In this document: one piece after another, positions 62,045-64,000 of the stretch | Layout of the letters: the number at the start of each line of letters is the position of its first letter | Numbering within the stretch: position 1 is the first letter of the stretch | Assembly (NCBI GenBank): GCA_050633505.1 | Contig: JBOEGQ010000005.1 | Span: 1-64,000, forward strand | Direction of reading: 5' to 3' | DNA: 64,000 bases | Source of the DNA: UBA1672 sp050633505 | GTDB lineage: Bacteria; Pseudomonadota; Alphaproteobacteria; Micavibrionales; Micavibrionaceae | Translations under genes and position numbers: made by a program | Notes under the pieces: model-generated | The model's database searches: none | What the model saw: only the letters and a program-made list of their open reading frames with translations | Told to the model about the DNA's origin: nothing

Positions 62045-63146
62045 TCAACGTGGCGGCGCTTATCAAATGGCGCACCACCTGATGAATATGCAAGACAATG
62101 AACATGTCGAAGTGCACGAAATCTCCGGTTTTATATCTGACACAGTCTTCGGTGCCTTAGAAGAAATACACGCCGCATCCAAAGGCACAAAATGCAAACA
62201 GTTCATGTTTTCTGTTTCCTTAAATCCACCACAAAACGAAACAGCACCAACAGAATATTTTGAAAACGCGCTGGCGCGTATAGAAGAAAAAACAGGACTA
62301 TCCGCACAATCTCGCGTTATTGTCTTCCATGAAAAAGAAGGCCGCCGTCACGCGCATTGTATCTGGTCACGCATTGATGCGGATCAAATGAAAGCGATTA
62401 ACCTCCCCCATTACAAACGTAAACTGAATAACATTTCTAAAGATCTGTTTCTAGAATATGATTGGACTTTACCGCAAGGATTTATCGATAAGGCAATGCG
62501 CAATCCGCTCAATTTGAGCCGCGAAGAATGGCAACAAGCAAAACGCAGTGAACAAGATCCGCGCCTTCTTAAAAAACTATTCCAACGCGCATGGCAAATA
62601 TCAGATAGCAAACATGCTTTTGAAAAGGCCTTAAAAGAACATGGCCTATGGCTGGCGCAAGGTGATCGACGTGGATTTGTTGCTATAGATTATAAAGGTG
62701 AGATTTATTCCCTTTCCCGATGGGCAAGCGTGAAAACCAGAGCCTTAAAACAAAAGCTAGGTGACCCCGAAGAACTGCTGACGGTACAAGAAATCCAAGA
62801 TCATATTGCTGACAAAATGACGCGAGCTTTAAAAGAGCATATCAAATCCATTGAAGACAAATTCAAAAAGGATTTTGCGCCCTTCAAATTCGCTATTCAA
62901 AAACTCAAACGTGATCATAATCACGAACGCAAAGAACTCCGCGAACACCATAAAGATCGATGGATTGCGGAAGAGAAGACCCGTATTGATGCCCACACTT
63001 CTTATGCAGCAGCAGCTATATTCGGTGTAGACTTAAGTATTTTGGACAACAGGCCAATCGAAAAATACGAAATCATATTTTTAGATAGCCACGGTCTCAA
63101 AAACATAGAAACGGTATTTATAATGAAAGAAATGGCGCATGAATAA
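62028..63146 (+). CDS. Relaxase / mobilisation nuclease (MobA/VirD2 type)
   Basis: A 372-aa protein. The N-terminal GNQRGGAYQMAHHLMN and the metal-binding motif HEKEGRRHAHCIWSRID (H101, H108, H110) mark the relaxase family of rhizobial mobilisable elements; Y12 is a candidate nicking tyrosine. It cuts one strand at oriT and leads it through a conjugation channel supplied by another element. The C-terminal half is charged and helical (KDLFLEYD... FKKDFAPFKFAIQKLKRDHNHERKELREHHK). ATGs at 62028 and 62031 are both possible. It overlaps the next gene by 8 bp. Confidence 0.87.
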   Translation: MMLEGNQRGGAYQMAHHLMNMQDNEHVEVHEISGFISDTVFGALEEIHAASKGTKCKQFMFSVSLNPPQNETAPTEYFENALARIEEKTGLSAQSRVIVFHEKEGRRHAHCIWSRIDADQMKAINLPHYKRKLNNISKDLFLEYDWTLPQGFIDKAMRNPLNLSREEWQQAKRSEQDPRLLKKLFQRAWQISDSKHAFEKALKEHGLWLAQGDRRGFVAIDYKGEIYSLSRWASVKTRALKQKLGDPEELLTVQEIQDHIADKMTRALKEHIKSIEDKFKKDFAPFKFAIQKLKRDHNHERKELREHHKDRWIAEEKTRIDAHTSYAAAAIFGVDLSILDNRPIEKYEIIFLDSHGLKNIETVFIMKEMAHE

Positions 63147-63759
63147 GTGGAGAAAAAAAGAGTTTAGCTTCTCAGAAAACATTCAATGCCCAGTGACGAT
63201 TGTTAGCGATGCTGCAGTTTCTTCTGTAGGAGTAGCAGACGGCCGTTTGATACCTGTACTCATTATAGATACAACTGATAGATCAGATATAGATGAACTG
63301 GTTCAATTTCACGATTTCACACCTGCAGGAGATGTTCAATGTGCATGGGGCAGTAGTAGAGCGCATAAATGGAAAAACACGCCTACAGATTTATCAAAAA
63401 TTTCCTTATTTCTTGAATTTGAACGCCCTTGTGAAACATTTATCAATATTGAATTTGATGTGCGTACTTACGGTACGGTTATAGACACGATTTTATCGGC
63501 AAAAGCGCTTTACCTTCAACCAGGAAAAGAAGGAGATCGTCTTTCCCACGATATTAATTGCCCTAAAATTGGAGTAGAAGTAGCCGACACAGGATTCGGA
63601 GAATGCTGGGATAAGCTGTGGCGCAAGAGTCTAACTAAGAAATTTAAACATATGGGATTTAACCGTTCTGATGCAAAAAAAGCAGCAGATAAAACCATTC
63701 AGGAAACACGCAAAATGTATTCTTATAGAATGAGCAATAAAAGTTCTTCTAAAAAATAA
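63139..63759 (+). CDS. Unknown protein downstream of the relaxase, 206 aa
   Basis: The ATG at 63139 overlaps the relaxase stop, which suggests coupled expression. The protein is soluble, beta-rich in the first about 130 residues (VTIVSDAAVSSVGVADGRLIPVLIIDTT; FLEFERPCETFINIEFDVR) and helical at the end (CWDKLWRKSLTKKFKHMGFNRSDAKKAAD). No signal peptide or known motif. It may be cargo of the mobile element. The G+C-poor, Lys-rich coding looks like that of its mobile neighbours. Confidence 0.6.
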   Translation: MNKWRKKEFSFSENIQCPVTIVSDAAVSSVGVADGRLIPVLIIDTTDRSDIDELVQFHDFTPAGDVQCAWGSSRAHKWKNTPTDLSKISLFLEFERPCETFINIEFDVRTYGTVIDTILSAKALYLQPGKEGDRLSHDINCPKIGVEVADTGFGECWDKLWRKSLTKKFKHMGFNRSDAKKAADKTIQETRKMYSYRMSNKSSSKK

Positions 63760-63786
63760 AACTGAAAGACTCAGATCTTAATTAAA

Positions 63787-64000
63787 TCATACCGCAGCCA
63801 ATTTATCTGTCTCTGACCAGACTTCGTCGATAATGCTTTTAAGCTTAGAGCCACGCGATAATGTTGACCGCTCTCTATTATGATATTTACTCGCCTCATC
63901 ACGTGGCGCAGACAGCCAGTTAAATGAGCCATTCATATAGAAAGCATCATCATACGCCAAGGTCTTACAGTGCGTCCCCTTAACCCCGATAATGTCTATG
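63787..64000 (-). CDS. PLD-superfamily (HKD) protein, C-terminal part (partial)
   Basis: The minus-strand frame enters from the right edge and ends with TGA at 63787. The visible 70 residues carry a complete HKD motif, H-C-K-T-L-A-Y-D followed six residues later by GSFNWLS, typical of phospholipase-D-like nucleases and of helicases with PLD domains. After it come APRDEASKY and an acidic tail SIIDEVWSETDKL. Its location next to mobile genes suggests a defence or DNA-processing enzyme, but the N-terminal part is outside the window. It converges with the 206-aa gene, 27 bp apart. Confidence 0.72.
   Translation of the reverse strand, partial: IDIIGVKGTHCKTLAYDDAFYMNGSFNWLSAPRDEASKYHNRERSTLSRGSKLKSIIDEVWSETDKLAAV

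Overview
The window looks like a chromosomal stretch of a Gram-negative alphaproteobacterium. Reasons: cell-envelope genes (outer-membrane barrel, large secreted adhesin), a perfect proteobacterial Zur-type operator, a rhizobial-type relaxase/MobC pair, and a pseudaminic acid (surface or flagellar sugar) cluster. Base composition looks near balanced. TGA is used as an ordinary stop. Genus-level assignment is not possible by eye; a Micavibrio-like or Rhodospirillales-like lineage is only a guess.

Region 1 (1-9.4 kb): housekeeping and unknown genes. These are the tail of an unknown CDS, a HAD phosphatase, a WD40/quinoprotein-like protein with a 59-aa companion, a fused transporter/acyltransferase/acyl-ACP synthetase for phospholipid repair (Aas type) behind a strong palindrome, and a long, very divergent phosphoenolpyruvate carboxylase-like protein. 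Region 2 (9.6-35.2 kb): about 23 tightly packed genes for a surface glycan. PseB, PseC, PseG, PseI and PseF give a route to CMP-pseudaminic acid, lacking only an obvious canonical PseH. Around them lie two candidate acyl/acetyltransferases, a methyltransferase, an FAD oxidoreductase, an aldo/keto reductase, a class III aminotransferase, a PIG-L deacetylase, a sulfotransferase on the opposite strand, an asparagine-synthase-like amidotransferase, an ABC exporter, a UDP-sugar dehydrogenase and three GT4 glycosyltransferases.

Region 3 (35.4-40.7 kb): two small basic proteins, a peptidoglycan-binding/GH24 lysozyme-like protein, a secreted unknown protein, and a four-gene operon behind a perfect Zur box (ABC ATPase, permease with a His-rich loop, DUF3299 protein, 61-aa protein), resembling the Zrg/PA4064-PA4066 zinc systems. 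Region 4 (40.9-57.6 kb): a 2591-aa DUF11/SdrD-B repeat adhesin translationally coupled to a 1383-aa OmpA-domain outer-membrane barrel, then a 1225-aa repeat protein with effector-like features and a 281-aa unknown protein behind a 21-bp perfect palindrome.

Region 5 (57.9-64 kb): mobile DNA. A hipBA module has hipA cut off by an IS6-family element whose transposase carries an internal TGA. The other flank of the IS is an integrase missing its catalytic domain, and beyond it lies a tRNA-3'-end-like sequence followed by a terminator (possible att site). Then come a class II Fic protein with promoter direct repeats, a MobC-like/relaxase mobilisation module, an unknown protein and the C-terminal part of a PLD-family (HKD) protein that runs off the window.
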